A stretch of 64,000 nucleotides of DNA from Bog-473 sp963787485 (GCA_963787485.1 CAWBDF010000006.1:248001-312000), one strand, 5' to 3'; positions 52,419-61,989 are shown, numbered from the stretch's first letter. The notes: generated from the letters alone by a model not told the origin. Numbers and translations: made by a program.

Positions 52419-55367
52419 ATGCACGCAAGGGGTTTGTCCGCCCACGGCGGGCCGACGCGGCCGGAGCCAGCGAAAGGTTCCAACAAGCGTCGTCTCCGTC
52501 TCCCGACGCTCCTCACACTGTGCATATCCACCACCTTGGCGGCCACGCCTCTGGTCCAGGTAGTTGCCGAGTCGGTGGCCTCGGCCGACGCACCGGTCTC
52601 GTTCCTCCCTGGGACACCGAACGTGGACCAGATCGTCAGCCCCGCGGGCACATCGGGCTCCAGCGCTGCCCCATGGAACACGTCCCAGGGTGACCCGGGC
52701 CAAGGTTCGCCCTACACCGCCAACGGCGTCGGGACCTTGTACCCGACGTATACGCCGGGGGGCAACACCACCACCGTCGGCGGCGTCACGGAGCCCAATT
52801 TGGCGGTCTATCCGGGCAGCGGGAGCGTCACCGATGGAACCTCGGGGAACACCCCCCCGTACCCGAGTGGGACGGTCGGCACTCCGGGACCCCTCGACGG
52901 ATACTGCAACAGCGGCGGCAACACGGCGGCGACGACTTCCCCCACCACGGTCAACCGCCAGACGCCGGGAACCACCCTGCCCTTCTCTCCTTACTACTTC
53001 CCACAGGTCGTCGAGACACCGGGCGACAACAGCGCCCAAGACCTCACCGGATACTTCGACTACCGGCCCAAGGACGACGACGAGGCCCTCGTGGCCGCCA
53101 CGTCGACCGACGGTGGCAACACCTGGACGTACGACAGCGAAGCCCTGGAGGAGAACCCCGGCTACTGCCCGAACGTCGACATCAACGACGACGGGGAAGG
53201 CCACTCCAACGTCCTCACCATCGGAGGCACCAGCCGCCTCTACACCCTCCAGCGTCCGGCGGGTGACAACCAGGGAGTGGGCATGCTGGTCCACGGCCTC
53301 ACCGGTGTCACCGCTTCGAATCCCCTGGGCAACCTCCCCGCAACGGAGAGGGTCGGCGTCGATCCCGACGACTTCGCCTCCATTTCGGGTTCTCCGATCT
53401 CCGTGCCGACCACGGGAGCGGCTCCCGCCATCGGCCTGACCATGGACCTCAGCAACGCCAGCAGTGGCCCCGAGCAGCTGGTTTCTGGTGAGTTCGTGGA
53501 TCTGACCGCCGACCCCACTCCCAACGCGTCGCAGGTCATGACCTGCACCGTGTCGGGGGCATCGCTGACCGGCTGCACGGCGGCTTCCACGGGAACGGGA
53601 GTCACGGTGAGCAACGGTGATCTGATCGAGCAGGTGATCGCCACCATCTCGAGCGGCCTGGCCGGTGCGGCCGCCACGTCCAAGGCGGCAGCCACCTCTT
53701 CCTGCACTTCGCCGAGCACGACGCCCGTGGTTCCAGGAAAGGGCAACCTCCCGTGCACGGTCCCGGTGGGGCCCAACACCGTCGTCGGTGATGGCGGCCT
53801 GGCGGGCTTCGGGATCACCGACGCGAATTCGGACAACCTCACCATGAGCATCTTCAACGCCAACGCTCCCAACCGGGCCTACGTCGACGGCGTGCCCGTC
53901 TACTGCAGCCAGTCCAATGCGTCGCCCACCACCAAGATCGAGAACTGCACCACCGGTCCGGGCGGGTCGGGCACCCTCCTGGCGAGCGTCGGGGACCCGG
54001 TCACGTCCGACCCCATCATCCCCCCCTCGACGACAGGGTCCACGGTCTCTCAGACCAGCGGGTTGGTCTCCCCCGACGGGATCGTCGGAACCCTGCCGGC
54101 CTATCCGAACGACGGTTCCGTCCCCGGGAACGCCAGCTACGTCATGTACACGGAGAAGATCCTCAACTACTACATCGCCGGGGTGATGACCGCGAAGAGC
54201 GCAGCCTTCAGCACCATCGCCGGCTCCCTCGGTGGGGTCATCAACTTCATTCCCTCGCCGACGACCTCCCTGGTGTTGCCGGCCAGCGGGAGCTTCACGG
54301 TGGAGATGGGCGACCTCACGGAGGCCAGTCTCAGCACCCCGGTCGACACCGTCGTGCCGGTCACCTGCACGGGCTGGAACACCAGTGGAGCTCCGACCAG
54401 CGGCGTGCCGACCGACAACCTGACCGGGTGTGCGGCGCCGGCGACAGGAGCCATCCCCAACTACTCGTCGAGCGACACGTTCGACAAGAGCACCTGGCTC
54501 GGGACACCCAATGCCGCGCTCGTCTCGGGCAACACCCTGGCCCTGACCGGTGAGGGGAGCGCGACCAACGCGCAGAAGCTGTTCAAGAACAACGAGGACT
54601 ACACGGCTCTGCGTGTGGCGTGGTCGACCGACGGGGTGAACTTCTCTTCAGCAGGACTGACCAACGGCGGCATCATCAGTGGCAACAACTCCGGCGGTGC
54701 CAGCTACAACGACATCAGTAATCCGGCCCAGACCACGAGCCCGTCCAACCTGAACGCCTACGCCACCCCGGGCACGCCCGACGCCACGGAGATGCGCTGG
54801 GTGGGCTCGGCGGGCACCATCGTCCCCAATATCGACGGCAGTGGAGCGATGGGGCTGTTCCTTTCCGGAGCGTGGGCCGCCGACGGGGACAGTGACGCCT
54901 TCAACCAGATCTTCTACACCTCGTCCACCGACGGCGAGCACTGGACGGTCCCGGTCTCGGTCGTCAGCACGGACTACACGTTCTCAGCGTCGGAGAACCA
55001 GATCACGAATCCGACCCAGGCGTTGGGAGTCAGTGCCTACTACTCGGGCCGTGCCTACGGGCCCAGCGTGATCGACAACAACGGCAACTTGACCATGGTG
55101 TTCGCCGGGTACCGGCTCCCGAAGCCGATCGTCAACGCAGGGACCAAGCTGGGGACCGGGACCACGCAATACACCGTCGGGACAACCGACCCCGCTCTGT
55201 ACCGCAACATCCTCACGGTGGCACTGACCTCTGAGGGGGGGTGCACACCCAGTTGCGCTGCCCCCGAGGTCCCGCTCGCCGTGGCTGTGCCGCTCCTCGG
55301 AGTCGCCGTGATGGGCGGGGCAACCGCTTTGGCCTACCGCCGCCGCCGCCACCCAGCGGAGGTGTAG
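52419..55367 (+). CDS. Large secreted, membrane-anchored surface protein with sialidase-like Asp-box
   Basis: A 982-residue exported protein. The signal peptide has a hydrophobic core LPTLLTLCISTTLAATPLV. Most of the chain is Ser/Thr/Gly/Pro-rich beta-type sequence. An Asp-box like those of BNR/sialidase propellers occurs at TSTDGGNTWTYDSEA near residue 230, and similar motifs recur later (AWSTDGVNFSSAG near residue 735, SSTDGEHWTVPVS near 835). The C-terminus has a hydrophobic helix (VPLLGVAVMGGATALAYRRR) with a basic end, so it stays in the membrane. The ATG at 52419 has a good GGAGAG. Whether it is an enzyme or only an adhesin-like scaffold is unclear. Confidence 0.75.
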   Translation: MHARGLSAHGGPTRPEPAKGSNKRRLRLPTLLTLCISTTLAATPLVQVVAESVASADAPVSFLPGTPNVDQIVSPAGTSGSSAAPWNTSQGDPGQGSPYTANGVGTLYPTYTPGGNTTTVGGVTEPNLAVYPGSGSVTDGTSGNTPPYPSGTVGTPGPLDGYCNSGGNTAATTSPTTVNRQTPGTTLPFSPYYFPQVVETPGDNSAQDLTGYFDYRPKDDDEALVAATSTDGGNTWTYDSEALEENPGYCPNVDINDDGEGHSNVLTIGGTSRLYTLQRPAGDNQGVGMLVHGLTGVTASNPLGNLPATERVGVDPDDFASISGSPISVPTTGAAPAIGLTMDLSNASSGPEQLVSGEFVDLTADPTPNASQVMTCTVSGASLTGCTAASTGTGVTVSNGDLIEQVIATISSGLAGAAATSKAAATSSCTSPSTTPVVPGKGNLPCTVPVGPNTVVGDGGLAGFGITDANSDNLTMSIFNANAPNRAYVDGVPVYCSQSNASPTTKIENCTTGPGGSGTLLASVGDPVTSDPIIPPSTTGSTVSQTSGLVSPDGIVGTLPAYPNDGSVPGNASYVMYTEKILNYYIAGVMTAKSAAFSTIAGSLGGVINFIPSPTTSLVLPASGSFTVEMGDLTEASLSTPVDTVVPVTCTGWNTSGAPTSGVPTDNLTGCAAPATGAIPNYSSSDTFDKSTWLGTPNAALVSGNTLALTGEGSATNAQKLFKNNEDYTALRVAWSTDGVNFSSAGLTNGGIISGNNSGGASYNDISNPAQTTSPSNLNAYATPGTPDATEMRWVGSAGTIVPNIDGSGAMGLFLSGAWAADGDSDAFNQIFYTSSTDGEHWTVPVSVVSTDYTFSASENQITNPTQALGVSAYYSGRAYGPSVIDNNGNLTMVFAGYRLPKPIVNAGTKLGTGTTQYTVGTTDPALYRNILTVALTSEGGCTPSCAAPEVPLAVAVPLLGVAVMGGATALAYRRRRHPAEV

Positions 55368-55407
55368 GGAAGCGAAGGTGTAGGGAAGCGAAGGTGTAGG
55401 GAAGCCC
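55360..55407. repeat. Three 16-bp tandem repeats at the end of the surface-protein gene
   Basis: AGGTGTAGGGAAGCGA occurs at 55360 and 55376, and a third copy with two changes at 55392. The first copy contains the TAG stop of the surface protein. Every copy carries TAG. Confidence 0.9.
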
Positions 55408-55476
55408 GCCATCGTGGACACTGGTTCAGCCCGGCCCGGCGGCCCAGCAAGGACCGGAGGGAGGATCGGGCCCTGT

Positions 55477-55695
55477 TCAGTCGGCGGCCGGCGTGTGGGT
55501 CCGGCGCGGCGGCTTGGTCACCTTGCCCGCCCTCATGCACGAGGTGCACACGTGCAGCCGACGGGGAGCACCGTGGACGAGGGCGCGCACCCGCTGCACG
55601 TTGGGGTTCCAGCGCCGCTTGGTACGTCGGTGGGAGTGGCTCACGCTCATGCCGAACGAGGGCTTCTTGCCGCAGATGTCGCACACAGATGCCAT
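55477..55695 (-). CDS. rpmB: 50S ribosomal protein L28
   Basis: A 72-residue ribosomal protein of the large subunit. MASVCDICGKKPSFGMSVSH is the standard N-terminus of the Cys-containing form, followed by RRTKRRWNPNVQRVRALVHG and a second Cys pair, LHVCTSCMRAGKV. Four cysteines may bind zinc. The ATG at 55695 is clear from the family start. Divergent from the fakA-like gene, an arrangement widespread in actinobacteria. Confidence 0.96.
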   Translation of the reverse strand: MASVCDICGKKPSFGMSVSHSHRRTKRRWNPNVQRVRALVHGAPRRLHVCTSCMRAGKVTKPPRRTHTPAAD

Positions 55696-55777
55696 CGGTG
55701 AACCTTCCTCCGGGGACGGCCGCGGTCGGGGGACCAGGCAGGCCTTCACGAACCCGTCAAGGTTAGCATCCCCATTG

Positions 55778-57493
55778 ATGACCTCCCCGGCGACCATCGA
55801 GCCCGTGACGTTGGGCCCGGGCGAGTTGCGCGCCGTGATGGCGGGCTACCGAGATGCGCTCCGCCTCCACCAGGCGGACATCAACCGCCTGAACGTCTAC
55901 CCCGTACCCGACGGCGACACGGGCACCAACATGGCGCTCACCCTCGAGGCCGTGGTGAGCGAGCTCGACGCGGTCGAGCGTCAGGCCCCGTTGGCCGACG
56001 TCTGCCAGGCCATCGGCCACGGTTCGCTCATGGGCGCCCGGGGCAACTCGGGCGTGATCCTCTCCCAGCTGCTGCGCGGCATGAGCGAGCGCATGGCCGC
56101 GGCCGACGGCAGCCCAGGCCCCGGCGCGGGCAGCGTCGGACCCGCGCTGCTGGTCGAGGCGCTCACGCACGCGGCCGAGCTGGCCCGGCGGGCCGTGGTG
56201 CGCCCGGTGGAGGGCACCATCCTCACCGTGGCCAGCGCCGCCGCCGACGGGGCGGCGCGTGGCATCGGAGGGGGAGACGGGCTGGTGGGCGTGGTCGAGT
56301 CGGCCAGGGTCCGGGCGGCCGAGGCGCTGGCCCGCACGCCCGAGATGCTGCCGGTGCTGGCCCAGGCCGGCGTGGTCGACGCCGGAGGCACCGGTTTCCT
56401 CCTCCTCCTCGATGCGCTCCTGCTCGTGCTGGACGGCCGCCCGTTGCCACAACCCGCCGGAGTGGCGGCCCCCGACCCAACTGGCCCCGGTCGGGCGAAC
56501 CCCGCCGACACCGGGTCCGGCGACACCAGCTCGGTCGGCGACCTGCGCTACGAGGTGATGTACCTCCTGCATGCCCCCGACGACTCCATGGAGGACTTCA
56601 AGGAGGTCTGGGCGGGCATCGGCGACTCCATCGTCGTCGTAGGCGGGGATGGCCTGTGGAACTGCCACATCCACACCAACGACGTCGGCGCCGCCATCGA
56701 GGCGGGGGTGGACGCCGGCCGGCCGTCGCGCATCCGGGTGACCGACCTCGACGAGCAGCTCGAGGAGGAGCGCTGGGTGCGCGAGAGTGCCGGGGCGCCG
56801 GGGGCCGGGCCCAGCGTCGAGGGTGCTGGCCCGCCGCCGACCACGAGCGTCGTCGCCGTGGTCTCCGGAGAGGGGATCGGGCGCATCTTCCGGTCCCTCG
56901 GGGTGCACCACCTCGTGGTGGGTGGCCAGACCATGAACCCGGCCACCGCCGATCTGGTCAAGGCGGTCGAGTCCGTGGCCTCGGACCAGGTGGTCATCCT
57001 GCCCAACAACCGGAACATCCGCCCGGTGGCCGAACAGGTCGACGCCCTGTGCGACAAGACCGTGCGGGTGGTGGCCACGGGCTCCATGGTCGAGGGCTTC
57101 GCCGCCCTCCTGGCCTACGATCCCGCGGCGGACGCGCCGTCCAACATGGCCTCCATGACCGGCTCGGCCGTCCACGTGGTGCCGGCCGAGGTGACCCGGG
57201 CGGTGCGGGACGCCACCACCGACGCCGGCGAGGTGCACGAGGGTGACTTCATCGGCGTGTCGCGCGACGGCGTGGTGGCCGTGGCCGACGACGTCGTCGT
57301 GTGCACCCGCCTGCTGATCAGCCGCCTGCTCGACGAGTCGCACGAGCTGGTGACGCTGATCGAGGGCGAGGGAGCGCGGGCGGCGGACACCCGGCGCATC
57401 GAGGAGTGGCTCTCCGAGGAGTACCCCGACGTGGTGCTCGAGGTGCACCAGGGGGGCCAACCGCTCTATCCCTACCTGCTGGGGATGGAATAG
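55778..57493 (+). CDS. DAK2/DegV-type fatty-acid kinase-like protein (YloV/FakA family)
   Basis: A protein of 571 residues with the order of the FakA/YloV family: an N-terminal DhaL-like kinase domain (LNVYPVPDGDTGTNMALTLE with Asp residues that bind Mg-ATP, GHGSLMGARGNSGVILSQLL, RPVEGTILTVASAAADGAAR), a linker domain (LRYEVMYLLHAPDDSMEDFK, WNCHIHTNDVGAAIEAG) and a C-terminal EDD-like region (VVGGQTMNPATADLVKAVES, VVILPNNRNIRPVAEQVDAL). FakA of Staphylococcus phosphorylates fatty acids held by FakB. The adjacent recG-to-plsX cluster links it to lipid synthesis. The ATG at 55778 is taken as start. Confidence 0.88.
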   Translation: MTSPATIEPVTLGPGELRAVMAGYRDALRLHQADINRLNVYPVPDGDTGTNMALTLEAVVSELDAVERQAPLADVCQAIGHGSLMGARGNSGVILSQLLRGMSERMAAADGSPGPGAGSVGPALLVEALTHAAELARRAVVRPVEGTILTVASAAADGAARGIGGGDGLVGVVESARVRAAEALARTPEMLPVLAQAGVVDAGGTGFLLLLDALLLVLDGRPLPQPAGVAAPDPTGPGRANPADTGSGDTSSVGDLRYEVMYLLHAPDDSMEDFKEVWAGIGDSIVVVGGDGLWNCHIHTNDVGAAIEAGVDAGRPSRIRVTDLDEQLEEERWVRESAGAPGAGPSVEGAGPPPTTSVVAVVSGEGIGRIFRSLGVHHLVVGGQTMNPATADLVKAVESVASDQVVILPNNRNIRPVAEQVDALCDKTVRVVATGSMVEGFAALLAYDPAADAPSNMASMTGSAVHVVPAEVTRAVRDATTDAGEVHEGDFIGVSRDGVVAVADDVVVCTRLLISRLLDESHELVTLIEGEGARAADTRRIEEWLSEEYPDVVLEVHQGGQPLYPYLLGME

Positions 57494-57514
57494 CTCGAGT
57501 CCCGAGTCCCGGAC

Positions 57515-59683
57515 TTGCCTCACGGACGTCAGCTCCTGTCCCTCGCCGGGGTCCCGGTCACCCGGCTCGACAGCGTGTCGGAGCGCCGGGCGGCCCGCCT
57601 GGCCGAGTTCGGCGTGACCTCCGTCCTCGACCTGCTGCTCACGTACCCGCGGCGCTACATCGACCGGACGCGGCAGGCCGACGTCTCGGACCTGGACGTC
57701 GGGGACGAGGCCGCGGTGCTGGCCCGCGTGGTGTCGGCCCGGGTGCGCCGGGCCCGCAACGGACGCGCCGTGGTCGACGTCGCCGTGCGCGACGACACCG
57801 GGCGCCTGGCGATCGTCTTCTTCAACCAGCCCTGGCGGGCGCAGCAGCTCGAGGCGGGGACCGAGGCCATCTTCTTCGGCAAGGTGGGCCTCTACCGGGG
57901 GACGCGCCAGATGGTGAACCCGGTCGTCGACGTCGTGGCGGCCATGGGTCCGGGGCGGCGCACGCTGCGTATCCTGCCGGTGTACCCCGCCTCGGCCAAG
58001 GCCGGCCTGACCAGCTGGGAGATCGGCACCTGCGTGGAGGAGGCGCTCGCCCGGGCCGGGGAGCTGACCGACCCGCTGCCCGAGGGCGTGCGCACCTCGC
58101 TGGGGCTCTGGGGCCGCACCGAGGCCTTCGGCGCGGTGCACCGGCCCGAGTCGCTCGCCGTGGTCGAGCCGGCGCGGCGCCGGCTGAAGTTCGACGAGCT
58201 GTTCCGGCTCCAGCTGGCCGTGGTCCTGCGCCGCCGCGCCTTCGAGGACAACGCGCGGGCGTTGCACCATCAGGTCTCGCCCCTGGAGGTCACCGGTGGG
58301 GTGACCGACACGCTGGTGGCCCGCTTCCTGGCCGGGTTGCCCTACGAGCTCACGACGGCCCAGCGACGGGCGCTCGCCGTCGTCGTGGCCGACATGGCCG
58401 GGCCTTTCCCCATGCACCGCCTCCTGCAGGGTGACGTCGGGTCGGGCAAGACCGTGGTCGCGCTGGCCGCCCTGCTGGCCTCGGTCCAGAGCGGGCACCA
58501 GGGTGCGTTCATGGTGCCGACCGAGGTGCTGGCCGAACAGCACTTCTCCGCCGTGCGGGCGCTGCTCGGCCACCTCGAGGGCCCCGGAGGGATGGCCGGG
58601 GGAGAGGTGCGCGTGGAGCTGCTCACCAGCCGGGTGAAGGGCAAGGCGCGTGCCGCCGTGCTCGAGGGTCTGGCCTCCGGTGAGATCGGGGTCGTCGTCG
58701 GGACGCACGCGCTGTTGACCGACGAGGTGCGCTTCGCCTCGTTGGGGTGCGTGGTGATCGACGAGCAGCACCGGTTCGGGGTCGAGCAACGGGCGAGCTT
58801 GCGCACCAAGGGGGCCGACGGCGACCCCGACATGCTCGTCATGACGGCCACGCCCATCCCGCGCACGGCCGCCATGGTGATATACGGCGACCTCGATCTG
58901 ACCACCCTCGACGAGCTGCCCCCCGGCCGCTCGCCGGTCACGACGCAATGGCTGCCCGAGTCGTCCCGTGGCGGGGCGCACGCCGGCGAGGCCCCGGCGT
59001 GGGACCGCGTGCGGTCCGAGGTGGCCGCGGGCCATCGCGCCTTCGTCGTCTGCCCGTTGGTGGGCGACTCCCCCCGAGTCGAGGCCAAGTCGGCGGCCGA
59101 GGAGTTCGAACGGCTGACCGCCGGCGAGTTGGCGGGACTGCAGGTCGGCCTGCTCCACGGACAGATGGCCGCCGCGGCGCGCGAGGAGGTGATGGCCCAG
59201 TTCCGGCGGGGCGAGCTCGAGGTCCTGGTGGCCACCACGGTGATCGAGGTCGGCGTCGACGTCCCCGAGGCGACGGTGATGGTGATTGAGAGTGCTGATC
59301 GCTTCGGCATCGCCCAGTTGCACCAGTTGCGGGGCCGGGTGGGACGAAGCCGCGCCGCCAGCTGGTGCTACCTGCTCGGGGGCGACGACGGGAACGAGCG
59401 GCTGGTCGCGGTGGCCGCGTCGACCGACGGGTTCGCGCTGGCCGACGTCGACTTGCGGGTACGCGGCGAGGGCACCGTCTTCGGAGCCCGGCAGAAGGGA
59501 CAGAGCGACCTCCGACTGGCCTCGCTGACCGACGCCGGCGACATGGCGCTGCTCGGTGAGGCGCGCCGAGTCGCCGAGGCCATCGTCGAGGAGGACCCGC
59601 GACTGGCCGCGCACCCCGACGTGGCGGAGGAAGTGCGCGTCCTCCTGAGCGAGGACGAGGGCGAGTTCCTCTTCAAGAGCTGA
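57515..59683 (+). CDS. recG: ATP-dependent DNA helicase RecG
   Basis: A helicase that drives branch migration and fork regression. 722 residues: N-terminal wedge/OB domain with VLDLLLTYPRRYIDRTRQAD, helicase lobe 1 with the P-loop GDVGSGKTVVALAALLAS near residue 305 and the DEQH-box VVIDEQHRFGVEQRAS near residue 415, lobe 2 with HGQMAAAAREEVMAQFRRGE, VLVATTVIEVGVDVPEATVM and LHQLRGRVGRSRAASWCYLL, and the C-terminal TRG region. Start codon TTG at 57515, 22 nt after the fakA-like gene. Confidence 0.95.
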   Translation: MPHGRQLLSLAGVPVTRLDSVSERRAARLAEFGVTSVLDLLLTYPRRYIDRTRQADVSDLDVGDEAAVLARVVSARVRRARNGRAVVDVAVRDDTGRLAIVFFNQPWRAQQLEAGTEAIFFGKVGLYRGTRQMVNPVVDVVAAMGPGRRTLRILPVYPASAKAGLTSWEIGTCVEEALARAGELTDPLPEGVRTSLGLWGRTEAFGAVHRPESLAVVEPARRRLKFDELFRLQLAVVLRRRAFEDNARALHHQVSPLEVTGGVTDTLVARFLAGLPYELTTAQRRALAVVVADMAGPFPMHRLLQGDVGSGKTVVALAALLASVQSGHQGAFMVPTEVLAEQHFSAVRALLGHLEGPGGMAGGEVRVELLTSRVKGKARAAVLEGLASGEIGVVVGTHALLTDEVRFASLGCVVIDEQHRFGVEQRASLRTKGADGDPDMLVMTATPIPRTAAMVIYGDLDLTTLDELPPGRSPVTTQWLPESSRGGAHAGEAPAWDRVRSEVAAGHRAFVVCPLVGDSPRVEAKSAAEEFERLTAGELAGLQVGLLHGQMAAAAREEVMAQFRRGELEVLVATTVIEVGVDVPEATVMVIESADRFGIAQLHQLRGRVGRSRAASWCYLLGGDDGNERLVAVAASTDGFALADVDLRVRGEGTVFGARQKGQSDLRLASLTDAGDMALLGEARRVAEAIVEEDPRLAAHPDVAEEVRVLLSEDEGEFLFKS

Positions 59684-59700
59684 GCCCGTAGGGTGAGCCG

Positions 59701-60258
59701 ATGCGGGTCATCGCAGGCCGGAGCCGCGGGAGGCGGCTGGCCGCCAGGCTCCCAAAGACGGTGCGGCCAACGTCGGACCGGGTGCGCGAGTCGATCTTCG
59801 ACATGCTCGGCTCCATGGGCGGCGTCGAAGGTCTGCGCGTGGCGGATCTGTTCTGCGGCAGCGGGGCGCTCGGCCTCGAAGCCCTCTCCCGCGGAGCGGC
59901 CTCCGGCGTCTTCGTGGACCACGATCCCGACGCCCTGGTCGCCGTGCGGGTCAACCTCGCCGCCGTGGGTCTCGGCGACGCGCCGGCGACGCTGGTCCGG
60001 GCGTCGCTGCCCGGCTGGCTGGACTCCCCGCAGGCGGGTCACGTCGACCTCGCGCTCTGCGACCCTCCCTACGGCTTCGACCAGTGGCCGGCACTGCTCG
60101 GAGCGTTGAAGGCGGACGTGGTCGTGATGGAGTCGGGCCTTCCCGTGGCCCGGTCCGAGGGCTGGCCCGAACGTTGGATGGTCACGAGAGAGCGTCGATA
60201 CGGCGGTACGCTCGTCACCGTGGCGCAGTGCTCCGAGGCCTTCGAGGCCGGCTCGTGA
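59701..60258 (+). CDS. rsmD: 16S rRNA (guanine(966)-N(2))-methyltransferase
   Basis: Methylates G966 of 16S rRNA in the 30S subunit. The 185-residue protein starts MRVIAGRSRGRRLAARLP, then RPTSDRVRESIFDMLGSM, motif I LRVADLFCGSGALGLEALSR and the catalytic motif LALCDPPYGFDQW with the D-P-P-Y box. It starts 18 nt after recG and shares GTGA with coaD, as in other actinobacteria. Confidence 0.95.
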   Translation: MRVIAGRSRGRRLAARLPKTVRPTSDRVRESIFDMLGSMGGVEGLRVADLFCGSGALGLEALSRGAASGVFVDHDPDALVAVRVNLAAVGLGDAPATLVRASLPGWLDSPQAGHVDLALCDPPYGFDQWPALLGALKADVVVMESGLPVARSEGWPERWMVTRERRYGGTLVTVAQCSEAFEAGS

Positions 60259-60770
60259 AGGTCGGCCTCTTCCCGGGGTCGTTCGACCCCTTCCACAACG
60301 GCCATCTCGAGATCGTGGAGCGGGCCAGTCGCCTCTTCGACGAGGTGGTGGTGGCCGCGCTGCGCAACCCTCAGAAGGGCAAGCCGCTCTTCGACCTCGC
60401 CGAGCGCGAGATCATGCTCGAAGAGGTGGTGGCGCACTTGCCGTCGGTCCGGATCGTGTCGGTCTCGACCCTCTTGGTCAACGTGGCCCGCGACGTCGGT
60501 GCGTCGGCCATCGTCCGGGGCTTGCGCGCCGTGTCGGACTTCGAGGCCGAGATGCAGATGGCCCAGATGAACAACCACCTCTCGGGCGTCGAGACGATCT
60601 TCATCCCGACCAGCCCCGAGTGGTCCTTCGTCGCCTCCAAGCTGGTGCGCGAGGTGGCCCGGTTCGGCGGCGACGTGTCTGCCTTCGTGCCCAAAGTGGT
60701 GGCCGAGCACCTGCAGCGGAAGTACGAGGCCGGCTCCGGAGAGGCCGAGACGGGGGGCGGGGGGCGATGA
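60255..60770 (+). CDS. coaD: Pantetheine-phosphate adenylyltransferase
   Basis: Forms dephospho-CoA from ATP and 4'-phosphopantetheine, the penultimate step of CoA synthesis. The nucleotidyltransferase motif KVGLFPGSFDPFHNGHLEIV is at the N-terminus, then ASAIVRGLRAVSDFEAEMQM, and IFIPTSPEWSFVASKLVREV with the second nucleotide motif. 171 residues with an actinobacterial C-terminal extension rich in Gly. The GTG at 60255 overlaps the rsmD stop; the end overlaps the septation gene by ATGA. Confidence 0.95.
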   Translation: MKVGLFPGSFDPFHNGHLEIVERASRLFDEVVVAALRNPQKGKPLFDLAEREIMLEEVVAHLPSVRIVSVSTLLVNVARDVGASAIVRGLRAVSDFEAEMQMAQMNNHLSGVETIFIPTSPEWSFVASKLVREVARFGGDVSAFVPKVVAEHLQRKYEAGSGEAETGGGGR

Positions 60771-61333
60771 GCGACCCGTACCTCCATGTGGAGGACGAGC
60801 CGCCGGTCGAGCCGATCGGGATCGAGCCCATCTTGCACCAGCTGCTCGACGTCCTGGCCACGGCCAAGTCCATGCCGCTGTCCTCTTCGGTCATGGTGTC
60901 GCGCGAAGAGGTCGTCTCGCTCTTGCAATCCGCGCTCGACAGCCTGCCCGAGGAGCTCCGGCAGGCCCGCTGGCTGTTGCGCGAGCGGGACGAGTTCATG
61001 GCCGAGCGGACCCGTGACGCCGAAGCGCTGCTCGACGAGGTGCGCGCGCAGGCCGAGCACATGGTGCAGCGCACCGAGATCGTGCGACAGGCCAACGCCG
61101 TGGCCCAGCGCATCCTCGATGATGCCAACGACGAGGCGCGCATCCTGCGCCACCAGGCGGAGGACTTCGTCGACACCAAGCTGGCCGGCATGGAGATCGT
61201 GCTCGACCGCCTGACGCGGACCGTCCAGGCCGGCCGGGCCAAGCTGGCCGTCCCCGCCCTGGACCCGACGCCGTCCGAAGACGGGAGTGGCGACACCGAA
61301 GTCGGCGGCTTCTTCGACCAGGACCAGACCTAG
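60767..61333 (+). CDS. sepIVA: SepIVA-like DivIVA-domain septation protein
   Basis: A 188-residue, mostly helical, highly charged protein. The coiled-coil part RQARWLLRERDEFMAERTRD and DEVRAQAEHMVQRTEIVRQA resembles DivIVA-domain proteins; SepIVA (Rv2927c / MSMEG_2416) is an essential septum factor in mycobacteria encoded at the same place between coaD and the DUF177 gene. The ATG at 60767 overlaps the coaD stop. The function is transferred by synteny and sequence type, not shown here. Confidence 0.75.
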   Translation: MSDPYLHVEDEPPVEPIGIEPILHQLLDVLATAKSMPLSSSVMVSREEVVSLLQSALDSLPEELRQARWLLRERDEFMAERTRDAEALLDEVRAQAEHMVQRTEIVRQANAVAQRILDDANDEARILRHQAEDFVDTKLAGMEIVLDRLTRTVQAGRAKLAVPALDPTPSEDGSGDTEVGGFFDQDQT

Positions 61334-61866
61334 TGGGAGCCGACCCCTTCGTCGTGCACGTCGCTCGCCTGCGTCGTGGACCCGCCACCACGCTCCACGA
61401 GACGCGACGCGGCGAGGTGGTCCTGGCCGGCCCGCTCGAGGAGGAGGGCATCGACCCGGGGCGGAGCGTGGTGCCCGCCGGCGCCGAGGCGGAGGTGGAC
61501 GTCACCCTCGTCCCTTTCGAAGGTGGGATCGACGTCGAAGGGACCGTGACCGCTCCGTGGGTGGGGACCTGCCGGCGTTGTGCCGAGGCGGTGTCGGGAA
61601 CGCTGCACCTGGTGGTCCACGAGCGCTATGCGGAGGGGTCCACCGCGGGGCCCTCCGACGAGGATCTCTACCCGATCAGCGACGAGACGGTCGATCTCGG
61701 GCCGCTCGTGCGCGACGCCCTGGTGCTCGAGCTGCCCATGGCGCCCCTCTGCCGGCCCGACTGCGCAGGCTTGTGCCCCGCATGTGGCGCCGATCGCAAC
61801 GCGGGCGACTGCGGTTGCGTTGTCCCACGTGATCCGCGGTGGGCTAACCTCGACGTGCTCCGGTAG
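61333..61866 (+). CDS. yceD: YceD family protein (DUF177)
   Basis: A 177-residue protein of the YceD/DUF177 family, typically encoded next to rpmF and implicated in 23S rRNA processing and ribosome assembly. It has EGTVTAPWVGTCRRCAEAVS with a Cys pair, VDLGPLVRDALVLELPMAPL and the C-terminal cluster CRPDCAGLCPACGADRNAGD then CGC. The cysteines could bind zinc. The GTG at 61333 overlaps the sepIVA stop by one base. It is followed by rpmF, the standard pairing. Confidence 0.88.
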   Translation: MGADPFVVHVARLRRGPATTLHETRRGEVVLAGPLEEEGIDPGRSVVPAGAEAEVDVTLVPFEGGIDVEGTVTAPWVGTCRRCAEAVSGTLHLVVHERYAEGSTAGPSDEDLYPISDETVDLGPLVRDALVLELPMAPLCRPDCAGLCPACGADRNAGDCGCVVPRDPRWANLDVLR

Positions 61867-61989
61867 CCGTCTCGGAGGGCTCACGTCGGCTCTCCGGACC
61901 AGGCCTCGGGCACGGTGTCCGTCCCATGAGTACCTCACCCAACCGCAGCTGACCACACCTCGTCCCACAACGATCGCTGGAGACCGTCC

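Noticed and set aside
55763..59614. 1283-codon minus-strand open frame opposite fakA-like and recG
   Set aside because: It is antisense to two well-recognised genes and has the Arg/His/Pro/Gly-rich composition expected of a shadow frame in high-GC DNA.
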